Below are positions 23,063 through 34,713 of a stretch of DNA of 64,000 bases, one piece after another (the first letter of the stretch is position 1; each line of letters starts with the position of its first letter). The position numbers and the translations under genes are program-made. The DNA lies in NCBI GenBank assembly GCA_002946415.1, contig NJPS01000024.1, forward strand, positions 248,001-312,000, written 5' to 3'. The stretch is from Rutstroemia sp. NJR-2017a BVV2 (Eukaryota > Ascomycota > Leotiomycetes > Helotiales > Rutstroemiaceae). The notes beneath the pieces are model-generated. The model had not been told where the DNA came from and made no database searches. It was given only the letters and a program-made list of their open reading frames with translations.

Positions 23063-25378
23063 ATGAGCGACTCGCCTTCTGCTATGTCGAATGGACGAAC
23101 GCCGACACCAACACCCAACAGCGGCGGCGGCCCGCAGTATACGCGCAAACCGAAACCGGCTGATCCTTTGCGGCCGCGAAAGAAACCTATTCGCAGACCG
23201 AACATAAACCCAAAGCCTGCAAGCGCAAACCTACCAACAAATCCCACCGGCTTGATAGCAGCTAACAGACCCAATGGCCCGACCCCGCACATCGATCTCT
23301 CTTCACAAAGAGGGCCAGGCGCACGAGGCCCGGTTCCAATCAATGGAAATGCTACTCCAAACCTTGCCCCGCAAGCACAAGGTGGTTGGACAAATCCGCC
23401 AAAGGGAGAATATCAAGATTACCCGCTGTTCACCACCAGACGCGCACTACGTGATGGCATAAGATATCATGCAATGAGATTTGCCGCGAAGAGGGAAATT
23501 GATCCTACCAACCAAGATGAATTCACGCGCCCTATTTCACTTCATCGTAGAGATCCTAGGCAGCCACCCCCCGGCAAAGTGTTTAAGGACGAAGACGTGC
23601 CCATGGAGGACCCGGTCGATTCCAAAGAACGGGAGAAGCAAGAAATCTTGAAGGCCGAGAAGGAAGCGCGCAAAGCAGCAGACCAAGCGCAAATTGCACC
23701 GACCGGCAACAATGCTTCAAGCGCAGCCGCTAAAAAGGCGCAGGCATTTCGAAACGAGAAAACAACCCAAGTGTATCATCTCGATAAAACCGAAGCCGAA
23801 AAGAAGCAATCGGATCTTCGATATGAAGAAGCTTTGCCGTGGCACTTGGAGGATGCGGACAATAAGAATACCTGGGTTGGTAACTACGAGAGTGCGTTGT
23901 CTGAAGTCAATGTCGTCATGTTTACCGAAAATGGAGTTTTCAAGATGATGCCCGTCGAAAAATGGTATAAGTTTACATCTAAGAGCAAATTCAACACACT
24001 TAGTATTGAAGAGGCAGAGGCTATGATGAACAAAAAGCATAAGGAATCCAGATGGGCATTAAAAACCCAAGAGAAGCAAGCAGCGGAGCGAGCAATCCAA
24101 GAAGGTCGTAAACAGCTAAACGGTCTTTTCACTGTCAAGACAGAAAGTGCAAGTTTCAAAGGGTCGAGCAGGAATGAAACCAGAGATATTGATGAATTGG
24201 ACTTTGATAACGACGAGCTGTTCCAGGATGATGATGAACTACCTACCGTAGAGCCAGATAGGGATGAGGATACAAAAGACGCACTTGAGAGAATCAAGCA
24301 AGATCAGAGAGGTGCTAATTTGTTTGGTGAGGCGGACGAGGAAAGTATTGAAAAGGACTTCATCAAACAAGAGCAAGAAGAAGAGGCAAAGAAGAAGTTT
24401 GGAAAGGGTGTCAAGAAGGCTTTGTATAAGCGTGAGAAGAATTACATCTATGACAGTGACTCCAGCAATCCATATGCTTCTTCGGACGTATGTATTCTAC
24501 CAAGGTTTATATCTTTCATACTAACGACATACAGAGCGAAGATGACACGTCGGATGAGGAAAAACAGAAAGAAATCGACAAGCGGAAGGATGAAGAAGCC
24601 AAGGCCAAGGCAAAGGGCGAAACTAAACCTTCAGGCACTACATCCAAGGGTAACAATACACCTTCTGGACGGCCTAAACATACCGATCCTCTTAAGAAAT
24701 CCAAGAAGCGACCTGCATCTCCCAATCAATCCGAGTCTAGCGGGAATGAGTCTTCGAGAAAGAAGCACAAGAAGAATCGTCTTCCTGCATCCCAACCCAC
24801 TGGTACTTCCACGCCCCTCCCCGGTTCAAGACCAATGTCCCCCGTTCCATCTACTCAACCACTTCCAGGTCAACCCCAAAGAAACCCCTCAGGAATCGGC
24901 TCCAACAGTCCCAATCCTCAAGGTGCGACAAGTGACGGCGAAGCCACAGGAGGCGAGATGTCGGACGGAGCCGGTGGGAAGAAAAAGAAGAAGATGATCC
25001 TCCGGATTGGTGGTTCGCCCAATACTTCTCGACCAGCTAGTCCGGCTCCCGGTAGAGCTGGCTCGGCAGGAGCGGATAGTCGTAGTGGAACTCCCGTTCA
25101 AGCACCTGGTAAGCACTATATATATTTATTATTAAATATGATTGTTATGCTAATTCCGACACACAGCCGCATCCAGAGCCCCTGGTGTTGGTCCAATTCA
25201 AGCCCATGAAATCGCCGCAGCTCTTCCAGCAACCGGTATCTCCATTGCAGTTCTACTTAGGCAGTTCCGTGGTAGAGTCGGTGATGCACCAGATCAGACT
25301 ACTAAAAGTGACCTTCTGAAATTGGTCAAGGAAAACTCTCAATATGGCTCTGATAAGTTGCTAAGACCCAAAGTTTAA
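23063..25378 (+). CDS. TFG1: Transcription initiation factor IIF, alpha subunit (RAP74/Tfg1)
   Basis: Three exons: 23063-24487, 24535-25108, 25167-25378; 736 residues. TFIIF alpha binds RNA polymerase II with the beta subunit and helps it join the preinitiation complex. The dimerisation domain is split: QDYPLFTTRRALRDGIRYHAMRF near residue 115, and LPWHLEDADNKNTWVGNYES through FTENGVFKMMPVEKWYKF near 240-300. A charged central part follows (DIDELDFDNDELFQDDDE; GKGVKKALYKREKNYIYDSD). The C-terminus is a small winged-helix-like end (ATGISIAVLLRQFRGRVG, KSDLLKLVKENSQYG), which in other species binds the CTD phosphatase. N-terminus is Pro-rich and basic. A second in-frame ATG at 23084 could also serve. 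Introns are 47 and 58 nt. Confidence 0.93.
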
Positions 25379-25903
25379 ATGTTAGCGGGTTTTTCTCAAA
25401 TAGTCGTGGATGGTTATAGAAAAGGCGCAGAATGAATTACAATATGCGAGGAATGAGACGAGCTGCACCGAGCCATGATAACAAAATGACAGAAAGGAAA
25501 AGAAACGTATGATGCGAATGGACGATGGAAAGACACAGAGCACAAACAAATCAAAAGGACGTGATCGGTTTTATGCGCATGGCTAGATGATTGGATGGAG
25601 CCGAAGAAGAATAATAAGTATGACGAGATTTTCTTCAAGTGATATTGCTGCGTAGGAATTACCACATAGATCTTGGGATAGCGTTCAAGGAAGGTTGTAC
25701 CAATAAGCACAATGAATACGTTGACTATCGTTCTCTGTATTTTCCTTTACGTGATTGTGATATATGCTTCCAATTTTGGTGTCATTAATAATATCATCTT
25801 TCTGAATGTTATCTTCCCATCGAAGCTTCGTAGAGATGGCGAGACAGCCCAATTATAATGCTACATTGCGACCAAGAACCGCCAGCCATCTGCTATATTA
25901 TAC
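25379..25903. other. Convergent 3' region
   Basis: About 525 bp between the stops of TFIIF alpha (+) and CWC26 (-); presumably the 3' UTRs of both. No gene seen. Confidence 0.5.
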
Positions 25904-26899
25904 CTACTCATCCATCTGCCATTGGAAGTCCAACTCCTTATTCCTATTCCTCCTATTCTCCCCCTTAAACCTCTCCGCCTCCCACCCATTCCCTCTATCC
26001 ACCCCATCCCACCTATGCCCCGGGCGTATCCCATACCTGTTCGGCGGCGCCGCACCCTTATACAACGGCTTCCCACTAACCGACTTCCCCTTCCCCTCCC
26101 CACGCACCAAAAACGCCAACGCAGGATCATCCCACCGATCCCTCTGCTTCAACTCCTCGTTCATCTCGACATCATCCACGCCCCTCGCCACCGTCATATA
26201 CTTCGCCTCATCCAGATCCTCTCTCCGCTTCGCCCGCGCAGCTAATTGCACATCACCTTTTTGCTTCTCCAACTCCTCGGCTTCCTCGCGTGCTTTTTCA
26301 TCCAGCTCACGTTTCGCTTCGTTTCGTCGCATGGAAATATCAATACGTCGACCCGTCGCGTCACGGTATACTGTTTCTTCAGTACTCCCCTTCTTCTTCC
26401 CCTTCGCACCCCCGCTCTCCCTCTCCCACTGCAACGCCTCTTCCCGTCTCCGCTTCTCCATCTGCGCTGACACCGCCGCCGCGCTCTGCAGCCCCGCATG
26501 CGTGCCATCGCCCATCTTCACCACTCCATCGTCCTCAAAAACCGGCTCTTCGTCCGCGTGCAGCGCAGCGCTGTTTTCCGCTGCCGCTTGCTGGATTATG
26601 CGGTCTGCGGCAGCATCTTCATCTCTGGGCTGCAGCGCGGGGACACCGACGGTTTTCCAGGCGGATTTTTTGGCTTTCCGGAACTCGGCGGATGTGCTGG
26701 AGGATATGATGGGCGTGTCGTCATCGTCGGGTTGTGCCGAGCTGGTGTTGGTCCAGCCGGGGGCGTCGTCGTCGGCGATTATGAGACCCGAGGGGGGGTT
26801 TGACGCGGAAGCGTGTTTGCGCTTGCGCTTTTTGCTGGGGTTGGGAGAGTTGTTGGAGGCGGTGAGATATTTTTCGGCGAGGTAGGAGGAGAGGGACAT
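25904..26899 (-). CDS. CWC26: Pre-mRNA-splicing factor CWC26/BUD13
   Basis: 331 residues in one exon, starting at the ATG at 26899 (MSLSSYLAEKYL), which matches the family's conserved start; the frame is open 65 codons further up but that part is not conserved. Bud13 is a subunit of the RES complex of the spliceosome, which helps retain and splice certain pre-mRNAs. Conserved C-terminal block: TVYRDATGRRIDISMRRNEA, DVQLAARAKRREDLDEAKYM, DRWDDPALAFLV, then KPLYKGAAPPNRYGIRPGHR with WDGVDRGNGWE. Upstream lies a KKRKRKH basic patch and acidic, alanine-rich linker. Nuclear. Confidence 0.95.
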   Translation of the reverse strand: MSLSSYLAEKYLTASNNSPNPSKKRKRKHASASNPPSGLIIADDDAPGWTNTSSAQPDDDDTPIISSSTSAEFRKAKKSAWKTVGVPALQPRDEDAAADRIIQQAAAENSAALHADEEPVFEDDGVVKMGDGTHAGLQSAAAVSAQMEKRRREEALQWERESGGAKGKKKGSTEETVYRDATGRRIDISMRRNEAKRELDEKAREEAEELEKQKGDVQLAARAKRREDLDEAKYMTVARGVDDVEMNEELKQRDRWDDPALAFLVRGEGKGKSVSGKPLYKGAAPPNRYGIRPGHRWDGVDRGNGWEAERFKGENRRNRNKELDFQWQMDE

Positions 26900-28368
26900 T
26901 ATTGTGATAAGAGGGTGGAGAGGTGTTTCAATAGATGGGTGTTTGGTTTGGGTAATTGAGTCCGTCTCCGTGTAGAATCCTGCCTCGATATGTCGTATTG
27001 AGACGAACAGTGCAAGGCTGAGAATAAACTTCGGCGTATGCGGCGCTAAGTCCGCTTCGCGAATGGCAGTCAGCGATGAATTAGGTAAGGGCATTTGCCG
27101 AGGCTAGCTTGATTTGGATTCATGGGAAATACGCTTGCTGAATTATGGGATTTGTGGAACGAATGCAGATCACAACTTTCAGGAAATTCAAGGGGCTTCT
27201 ACCAAGGAGAGAACGGCAAGAGATACTCTACAGAGTAATCTGCGGAAAAAGATTTCTATTATTGGATTGTTTGCAGAGCCTCTGAATCCACAGTCTGTAG
27301 AACCTCCTCTTTGAATCCATCGAAGAAAATTGGCTCGATGAACCGCGTACCCCAATGCATCATGCGACTCCATATTGTACGCGGAAAACTATCATGATCG
27401 TCATTGAAGCGCTCATCACTCACTGCATTCGCAATACCAGCCAGCGTATGGTACGGTCTAGATATCGAGGATCGAAATGGCTTCATTGAGAAGAGGGTTC
27501 GCTCCAGCATTGCCCGGAGATAGAGACTCAGTGGTCTCGAGTCTCGACTTCTTCAATACTTCGTAGAGGAATTCCGTACCGACCAACTGACTCGCAACTA
27601 CCGAAATATGGCTCGTGCCGCACCAGAATTGGCATCGTGAGCTTAGCTCTCAGGAGCACCACTTCCAATTGCAGAAGGCTAGGTCGAATTCGTTAAAGGG
27701 GATCGTGCGTTCCTGGTACAAAGGACCCATACATGTCGATCAATAGCTTGGTCTATGGGTCCAACTAGGTTGGAATCTCTGAATTGTTCTGTTTGCCGTT
27801 CTTCGTTGTTTGCCGTACAGCCACAGCTCTCTTCATGCCATATCCATCGTATCCGTTGTATCCATTGTACTCGGACGGTACGACTTCGGACGGTGGTTTG
27901 GCTGTATCATAGTGCTACCGGTATGTGAAGCTTGATTCTATGCATTGCCCAATGAAAAAGCAACTTCGTACTGTCGAGGCGATCATAACGGTGTGGTATC
28001 GACCGGGGGAGCTGCGAGCTTATTTCGAAATAGGGATGAGAAGTGATTTTGCCAAGGCTGAAAGCATTTCGAGAAAGACAATTTCATTTCGGAAACAAAT
28101 CAACTTTCCTCCTTAGATACGATCTTCGTTATAGCTTCAAATCTCATCCCCACCTTAGTAATTCGATATCAGGGGTGGCAATGTTCCATTAAGATGTCTT
28201 TATAAGAGACGATCCTCTGTACATCAACAAGACATTCTTACTCCGTGCTTTGCATCTCTATCACTCTTTTACTTTATAGTCCTCTTCAGGGCAATTACTT
28301 TCCTTTTGTTTTCTTTCGAAATACAAATCATTCATTCTTTATTTGCAAATATCTTTATCTCTAAACTT
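26900..28368. other. Intergenic
   Basis: About 1.5 kb. An 83-codon frame on the minus strand (27259-27510) reads smoothly but starts without an ATG and has no recognisable domain. The last 170 bases before 28369 are CT-rich, as in strong fungal promoters. Confidence 0.4.
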
Positions 28369-31300
28369 ATGTTTCCCAAATCTTTGGGGACAGCCCTCTT
28401 GGGGGCTGCCCTTGCTACAAATGTTATCGCGCAAGATGCCTCGCTCGCGACAAGACACTCCTCCGGAACACAACTCTGCAGTCATGATATTGGCTGCTCT
28501 CGTCAAAGCAGTGTCATGATCGACACGTAAGTTTTATTGGTCCTTGGGTGGAAAACGAATGCTAACAGTTTTGTAGCCGAGCTGATGTCGAGTTGGATGT
28601 TTTCGGTCTGCTCTCTCTCGGAGGCAGCGTTGGCGTGGATATCGGTCTTGCTACCGGAGTCAAGATTGAGTGTGTTGACTGTCGAACCTGGGGTACTGCT
28701 GTTATCACCAACACAGTCGCCACCATTGAGAACAACCTTTTGGGGGGACTTGTGAACATCCTAACAAACCCCGCTGAGCTTGTTCGCGAATACGCCCAAT
28801 TGGAGGCTCTTATCTCTTTGGAAGAGGTTGGAGGTCACATCGAGTTGGATATCTTCGCCGCCGAGGCTGCTACCTATACCTTCAATGTCTTTGAGGCTGG
28901 TCTTATCAGTGACATTGAAATCCTGAGCATCATCGACCTTGGTATTAATGTCTTCCTTGACTTGGTTATCTCCGTTGAGGCCGGTCTTGATCTGTCTGCT
29001 GGTTTCGAGTTCTCTTTCCCTGAAGGTGCCTCATTCGTCGTTGACTTGTTGAGCGGTGTCATCTCCAACCACGACTTCACTGGTGCCGTCATGAACGACC
29101 TACCAATCGTCGTTCTTGCCGGTGAGGCTGAGTTGAAGGCTGCTCTTCGCATGAGAGTCGAGGTTGGAACCAAGTTGACTCTGCCTATCTCAACTGTTGA
29201 GTTCGAGTTCGCCGCTTTCGCCGATCTTCTCGAATACTCTACCGTCATTGCTACCACCGATTCTTGCCCTCTTCACATCTCCGGAGGTGTTGATGTCAGC
29301 CTTGGTGCTATCGCTCAGTTGGCTGTTGACCTCGACTTCGCTTCCTTCTCTCTTGCTCCTTCTGCCGTCGTTAACATTCTTAACGTTGACCTCCCAACGA
29401 TCTGCACAACTCGACCAGCAACAATCACCCCTCTTGCACGTCTTGGCAGCGGTACTAGCGTTGTTAGCGGAGCCTCTACATCGGTTACATCCATCGTTAT
29501 AAGCGACCTTCCTTCGGCTTCCGCATCTGTCCCAGGAGTTTCCGCAGCTCTCCCAACTGGATCTCTCCCAGATGCTTCCGGATCCATTATTGGCATCACT
29601 TCTCCATCTGACGTCTCAGTTTCTGGTGCTCCAATTCCAAGTGCTGGATCTGTCACTGGACCGTTCGTCAACTCTACTCTCCCAAGTGGAACTGGTGCCG
29701 ACTCTGGATTGGAAAGCAACCCAACCATCACCTCCGCAGCCTCATTGACCACCTCTACCGTCTATGCTACTCAAGTCAGCACCATCACCAGCTGTGCCGC
29801 TAACGTTCTCCACTGCCCAGCAAGCATGACTGGTACCACCGTTGTCACCCAAACTGTCGTTCAATACACCACCGTTTGCCCGGTTGCCGAAGCCGAGTCA
29901 TCTGCTGCCCTTGCTAGCGCCGCTGGATCGACCCCTCTTCCAGCATTCACCACAACTAGCTCGTCAGTCCAAGTTGCTCCATCTTCGATCACACCAAAGG
30001 TCACTCTTACTCCAGTTGCCGTCACCAGCACCTCTACCATCCAAGTTGCATCTTCGGCTGAGGGCGTTGCTATCACCCCAAGTGCCCCGGCCAGCGGATC
30101 TATGGCCTCAGTCACCGGAAGCTCTCCATCAGTTGGCTCAAGCGCCTCGGCCTCATCCCTAGCTCAAGGATCTGGATCTGCCCCAGCTTCATCTGCCGTA
30201 ACTGACTCTGGAGTTGTTGGATCAAGCCCAAGCTCCGTCGTTGCCTCTTCTCCATTGGCCTCGTCCTCAGCTGCCTCCGTCCTAGTCTCTGGTAACTCTG
30301 GATCAAGTGGAAGCGTCGTTTCATCTGCTGTGTCATCTCCATTGGCCTCATCCCCAGCTGCCGGTAACTCTGGCTCAAGCGGAAGCGTTGTTTCCTCTGC
30401 CGTTTCATCGCCAATTGCCTCTTCTCCAGCCTCTGGATCTGGTAACTCCGGCTCCTCCGGTAACTCTTCTCCAGTTGCCTCATCTCTTTCTCCAGAAGAG
30501 ACCTCTGAATCCTCCGGTCTTACCCTCTCATCTGCTTCTCCATCCGTCGGTGCTAGCGGTAGCAAATCCACCGTCACTAGCTTCTCTACTGGTACTTTGT
30601 TCCAAACTAGCACTGTCATCACTCACGGATACACCACCGTCACCGTCGTGCCAGTCCAATCTACCGGCTCCGCTCAACCAGTTAGCCCAGCTGAAGGTGC
30701 TGGATCGTCCGCAGGCTCCGTCGCTCCATCCCCAGCATCTGGATCTTCATCCGTCGCCGTCGGAGTTTCTGGATCTCCAGCTTCGCCATCTGTTATCCTC
30801 AGTGGTTCTTCTCAAAGCGAAGCCGGTGAGGTTTGCGCACCAACTGTGACCGTTACCGCCGCCGCCTACACCATCGTATGTATCCAAGCTTTTTCTCAAA
30901 TTGTTCATCATGCTAACAAACTCCAGACTCAAACCCCATCCATCATCACCGTTTACCGCACTGCCTCTGCATCTGGAGTCTCTGCCCCGGCCGATGTTGC
31001 CTCCTCAGCCGTTGATGTCCCAGGTTCTCCAATGAGCTCCGTTGCCGGATCTGCTCCCATTAGCTCGTCCAAGTCTGCTCTCGGCCTCGTGATTTCTCCA
31101 TCCAGCGCTGCTATCGCCGGTGAATCATCTGCCCCAGGTGCCTCTGCCCCAGTTGCCTCCGCTCCAGTTGCCTCCGCCCAAATGGCCGGTTCAACCGGAT
31201 CCGCCAACGGCATGCCAGCCGTCGGTGCCTCATCCGCCATCGGAATGTACCCATCAGCCGCCACCGGTATCATCGCCGCCACCGGAAGCCCAAGCAGCCC

Positions 31301-31571
31301 AGCTGGCGTCGCTCCCGGTAGCCCAGCCCCAACCGGCGCTCTCTACCCCATCGGCGCTAACAACGGAACTGCCGCCGCCCCATCTGGAAGCGGTATCCCA
31401 GTCAAGCCCAGCACCATCACCGGCCCAGTCCGCAGCTTCACCTCTGAGCCCACGAATGCTGCTACCACCGGTGCGGTCCCACCGTTGATGATCGCCACTG
31501 GTAGTGCTGGCCGTCTCGGCGTCTCCATGTCGCTGGTTGCGGGTGTTATGGGTCTTGTTGCTCTTTTGTAA
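28369..31571 (+). CDS. Large Ser/Ala-rich GPI-anchored cell-wall protein
   Basis: Three exons: 28369-28526, 28577-30875, 30927-31571; 1033 residues. A signal peptide (MFPKSLGTALLGAALATNVIA) leads to a globular region of about 330 residues with several cysteines (LCSHDIGC, IECVDCRTWG, TDSCPLHISGG, LPTICTTRPATI) and long aliphatic beta-like segments. Then come about 640 residues dominated by Ser, Ala, Gly, Pro, Val and Thr, with tandem repeats around 30290-30480 and two Thr/Val-rich islets (STITSCAANVLHC; TSTVITHGYTTVTVV). The end MIATGSAGRLGVSMSLVAGVMGLVALL fits a GPI signal. The N-terminal domain is not one I recognise. Probably covalently linked to the wall through its GPI remnant. The second intron (30876-30926, 51 nt) has no stop and keeps the frame if retained. 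Confidence 0.85.
30290..30480 (+). repeat. Tandem repeats in the Ser-rich stalk
   Basis: The protein unit GNSGSSGSVVSSAVSSP followed by LASSPA or IASSPA occurs twice in full and once partly (GNSGSSGNSSPVASS), with a looser copy upstream. At DNA level two near-identical units of about 70 bp lie at 30293-30440. Such repeats commonly vary in copy number between strains. Confidence 0.7.
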
Positions 31572-33058
31572 GAGGATGGATGGGTTGGGATGGAACGGGA
31601 TGTGTATATGATTGGTGGATCTTGGGTTGTATAGTAATGTAATAATTTATTTAATGCGTGTGCGTGGTGGTGGAGGTGCGATTGCGAGCGGGAGGGGATG
31701 GATTTGTTTAGGCATTCCTGTTGGCTCTTGGCTCGCGTCGTGTTGTAGTGTAGTTTATGAAATATAATTGACAATTTGTCTAATTAATTCCTGCTTCTGT
31801 GTTAAGATTCTGTGACAATGTGATTCCTTGTGAGCTGAATGAAACGTTTGATTGTCTGGGACTTTGGGATATGATTGTTTTCTATGACCAACTTGGTGTG
31901 AATTGATATTTCATCCTTGAAATACGATTCAAATATTGAATAGCTGAAGAGGCATCCTGGATGCTGTTGATTTTCAAGGACGCTGGTAGAAACTTACACT
32001 GATCAGATGAACCCAGCCGGTTCCTTGCCAGATACTCTCCGAAAGCTTTTGTAGGATGCTATCCGGTGTCCAGGACTCAAGCTCCCCAGGAGATGAATAT
32101 ACGGCGCGCTGTTGGAGCGAGTGCTCTATCTTCGAGGAAGGTATCACACGGCCTTAACAGAGCAATTAATGAAGATAGAACTTTTCTAAGATCGCAACGT
32201 CGGAATATTAGATCTACTTTCATTTCTTCATTTGCAGCCTCTTCCATTGTTCACTCAAGGCATATATCATATGAATCAAGAATGAGGCAGAAGTGATCGA
32301 ATTGCCTATCTAACTAAATACATGGGAATCACTTCTTTATAGTGAAAGAAGGATCGATTAACCATGCTATATTCAGCATACTAGACCATCCTATAGTTGT
32401 CGTCTCATTTCCATCCCGTAGAGGCTGAATTTTGAGAAAAGGTCGTCCGCCAGCTCGTAAGTCATCATCAGTCCAGTTTCTGGATCCTGGTAATAGTAAT
32501 TGGCAGTTGGTGAGACCGTGAGTTGGTGATCGGTGGAAGGTTTAAATAGACACACAGTGTCCAGAGAATATTCAAACCTCTTGTATATCACACTTCGTAT
32601 GGGTATGTATACACTTTAGGTTGATCAGGTCTGATTGAGCGAAAAGATCAGGTGGAGGCAGAAGGCCTGGTGGAGGCAGGTGGTGGTAGTAGTCCCGGTG
32701 GAGGTCGGCCAACCCGGGAGAATAATGGAGACCTGGATGTTTGGGCAATGAATGGAATAATCCAGGTAAATGTCCTCTGCGGGGCAGAAATAACAGAACA
32801 AAACAATGCCCAAGAGAGAATTGGACAATAAGAATATCACAATGTCTGAAGTTCTTTGAAACATTCTGGATACCAGAAAGAGCAAGTCTCGAAGGCAGTA
32901 GGGGGAAGATTGTCGGAATATAACCTGGAAGTCAATTGAATATACGATACAATGAGTAATGGGGAAGGCATGGACATACCACGTGGTGATGAAGTGGGTA
33001 TCGGTCCAACGCTGCTTGTAATAATCTAACTCAACCTCCCCTCGTCTGCGACCCCAAC
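31572..33058. other. Intergenic
   Basis: About 1.5 kb. The minus strand at 32391-32591 carries a 66-codon frame with a YYYQDPETGLMMTYELADD segment, and at about 32630-32720 a proline/tyrosine-rich stretch (DYYHHLPPPGLLPPPDLF); these could be exons of a small unrecognised gene but no complete model closes. Otherwise nothing seen. Confidence 0.3.
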
Positions 33059-33484
33059 ATGACCCCCCTACAGCTCCAACAAATCGCCCAACGCGCCCTA
33101 TCCCAAATCCCCGCCGCACCAGCACCAGCACCAGCCGCAGCACCAAAACCCAAAATCATCCTACACTACCGCAAGCCCGTCGACCAGCCCAAGCCCAAGC
33201 CTAAAATCATCCTGCACCACCGAGTCAACAAGGCGAAAATTATTCTCCGACACAATCCTCACAAAGACGACGATAATGAAAGAGATATCATTATCGAACG
33301 GATTGGTGATACGAGACGGGTTAAACCTAACATTCGAATCCTTGCACGATGGCTCCCAGCACTGCCAGCGTTGAAGCTCCTATCCTGCATGTTGAAGATG
33401 CTCAGTGAATTTGGACTTGACTCCGGAGCCTCTGCCTGGACAAATGGTACATATGGAAGGAGCATAGCCGCGTTCCGCGGCTAA
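33059..33484 (+). CDS. Hypothetical basic protein with KIIL repeats
   Basis: 141 residues from an ATG at 33059. An Ala/Pro linker (AAPAPAPAAAPKP) is followed by three short repeats: PKIILHYRKP, PKIILHHRVN and AKIILRHNPH, then a charged stretch KDDDNERDIIIERIGDTRR. I do not recognise the family. The repeats argue against chance reading, and a CCCAACATG context precedes the start. The second half (after residue 95) is less convincing and could hide an intron or an alternative frame. Confidence 0.42.
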   Translation: MTPLQLQQIAQRALSQIPAAPAPAPAAAPKPKIILHYRKPVDQPKPKPKIILHHRVNKAKIILRHNPHKDDDNERDIIIERIGDTRRVKPNIRILARWLPALPALKLLSCMLKMLSEFGLDSGASAWTNGTYGRSIAAFRG

Positions 33485-34402
33485 ACTATTGTCCCAGAAC
33501 ATAGCTTGTTCCATTACGTATGTTTCCATGGCACGAAGCATACGAACGAATTCACCTAGGAGGCACTGGTTAGCGGTATATCCACCAGGAGCTCCTCACC
33601 ATTCCTTGGTATTTGGACCGGGAGTTATGACAGCTCATCCCATTTCCGTAAGATAAGATCGGGGTTTTCGGAAAAGGGAGTAAAAAGATAGCTTTCAATT
33701 CGATTCCTATGCTGAGATTAAGAGATTAGCAAGAAGTTTGATACATAGCATGGGAGATGAGAGCACCTACAGATTGTATGACGAAGAACCCATTGTCCGA
33801 AAGAGCAAGAGATCGAGTGTTTGAAAAGAGCGACAATTCAGGCGTCGAGAATAGAGAACACACATTTATTAAGAACAAGGATAGAAGATTGTTGAGTGTA
33901 AGGAAAGACATCGTATGCGGTCTTCTGGTAGATTTCTGAAGAGGAAAATGATCGGATAAACAAGAGGATGAATGGATTATCGTGAAGAAGCGAGCTATTG
34001 ATTAAGGTAGGAGGCAGGATGTGGGAAGTTGGAGGTAGGAAGTATAAATTAGGAAGTAGGAGGCAAGAGGCAAGGGGCGAGAAGTAGAAAGTAGAACTGT
34101 AGAAGGCAGAAGGCAGGAGCTAAGGTAACATCAAGAACAAGGTAGACTTAGGTAGTAGCTCCTTAGAACCTAGGCATCGTCTGGGCAGGAACTAAGTGTT
34201 GGGTACCCAAGTCACTTGAATTCTCTTCTTTGCAGATTTGTACCAATAATACCCTCCGTTCTTGCGACTCCGCGTTCACTCCCGTGATAATAATCATCAT
34301 GATCCACCATGACGAAAATAACCATATATCTCTTCTATTATCCTCTCACTAACACTTGACGCTGGAGACCTAACCTCAACTTCTTCCCTCATACACGACA
34401 TT
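33485..34402. other. Intergenic with purine-rich repeats
   Basis: About 900 bp. From 34010 to 34125 the + strand is almost pure purine with repeated AGGAAGTAGGAGGCA-like units, a typical low-complexity spacer. No gene recognised. Confidence 0.5.
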
Positions 34403-34582
34403 TTACTTGCACTTCCAATTGGCCCTCCATACACCCTTCTTGTACTCATCCCTGATAGCCTTGTAGCGCCGTATATCCGCCCGGCCATCCACACCCATAA
34501 CAAGCACTTGTTCTTCTCGCTCAAAATCCTCTCTCTCAATTCTTGGAGAGTCGAAAGGGAGATATTGATCATTGTCTTTTAT
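34403..34582 (-). CDS. Candidate terminal exon of a tiny unrecognised gene
   Basis: Read downward from a possible acceptor (CCGTTAG) at 34583, the frame gives about 59 residues: IKDNDQYLPFDSPRIERED, then VLVMGVDGRADIRRYKAIRD and a closing WRANWKCK before the stop. Composition and the charged, amphipathic pattern look protein-like, but the first exon is uncertain; an ATG about 80 bp upstream could supply MDSSS after splicing. A second, overlapping frame (34297-34572) is also open. No family recognised. Confidence 0.22.
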   Translation of the reverse strand: MKDNDQYLPFDSPRIEREDFEREEQVLVMGVDGRADIRRYKAIRDEYKKGVWRANWKCK

Positions 34583-34713
34583 CTAACGGTCTAATTCTTT
34601 CGCGGAATTGAGGGGTAGATGCTGATCGACGTGTTATCTCCAACTGTCTACTGATGAAGAGTCCATTAAATGCACTTCTGCAAGCAAGCTACTTAAAATC
34701 TCATTGCTTGTGT

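Noticed and set aside
25806..26885. 359-codon + strand frame
   Set aside because: Ser/Pro-rich shadow of the CWC26 gene on the other strand.
26900..27094. Extended CWC26 start 65 codons upstream
   Set aside because: The conserved N-terminus MSLSSYLAEKYL begins at 26899; the extension has no family support and reads like 5' UTR.
29315..31282. Several minus-strand frames within the wall-protein gene
   Set aside because: Shadows caused by repetitive, stop-poor Ser/Ala/Gly coding sequence.
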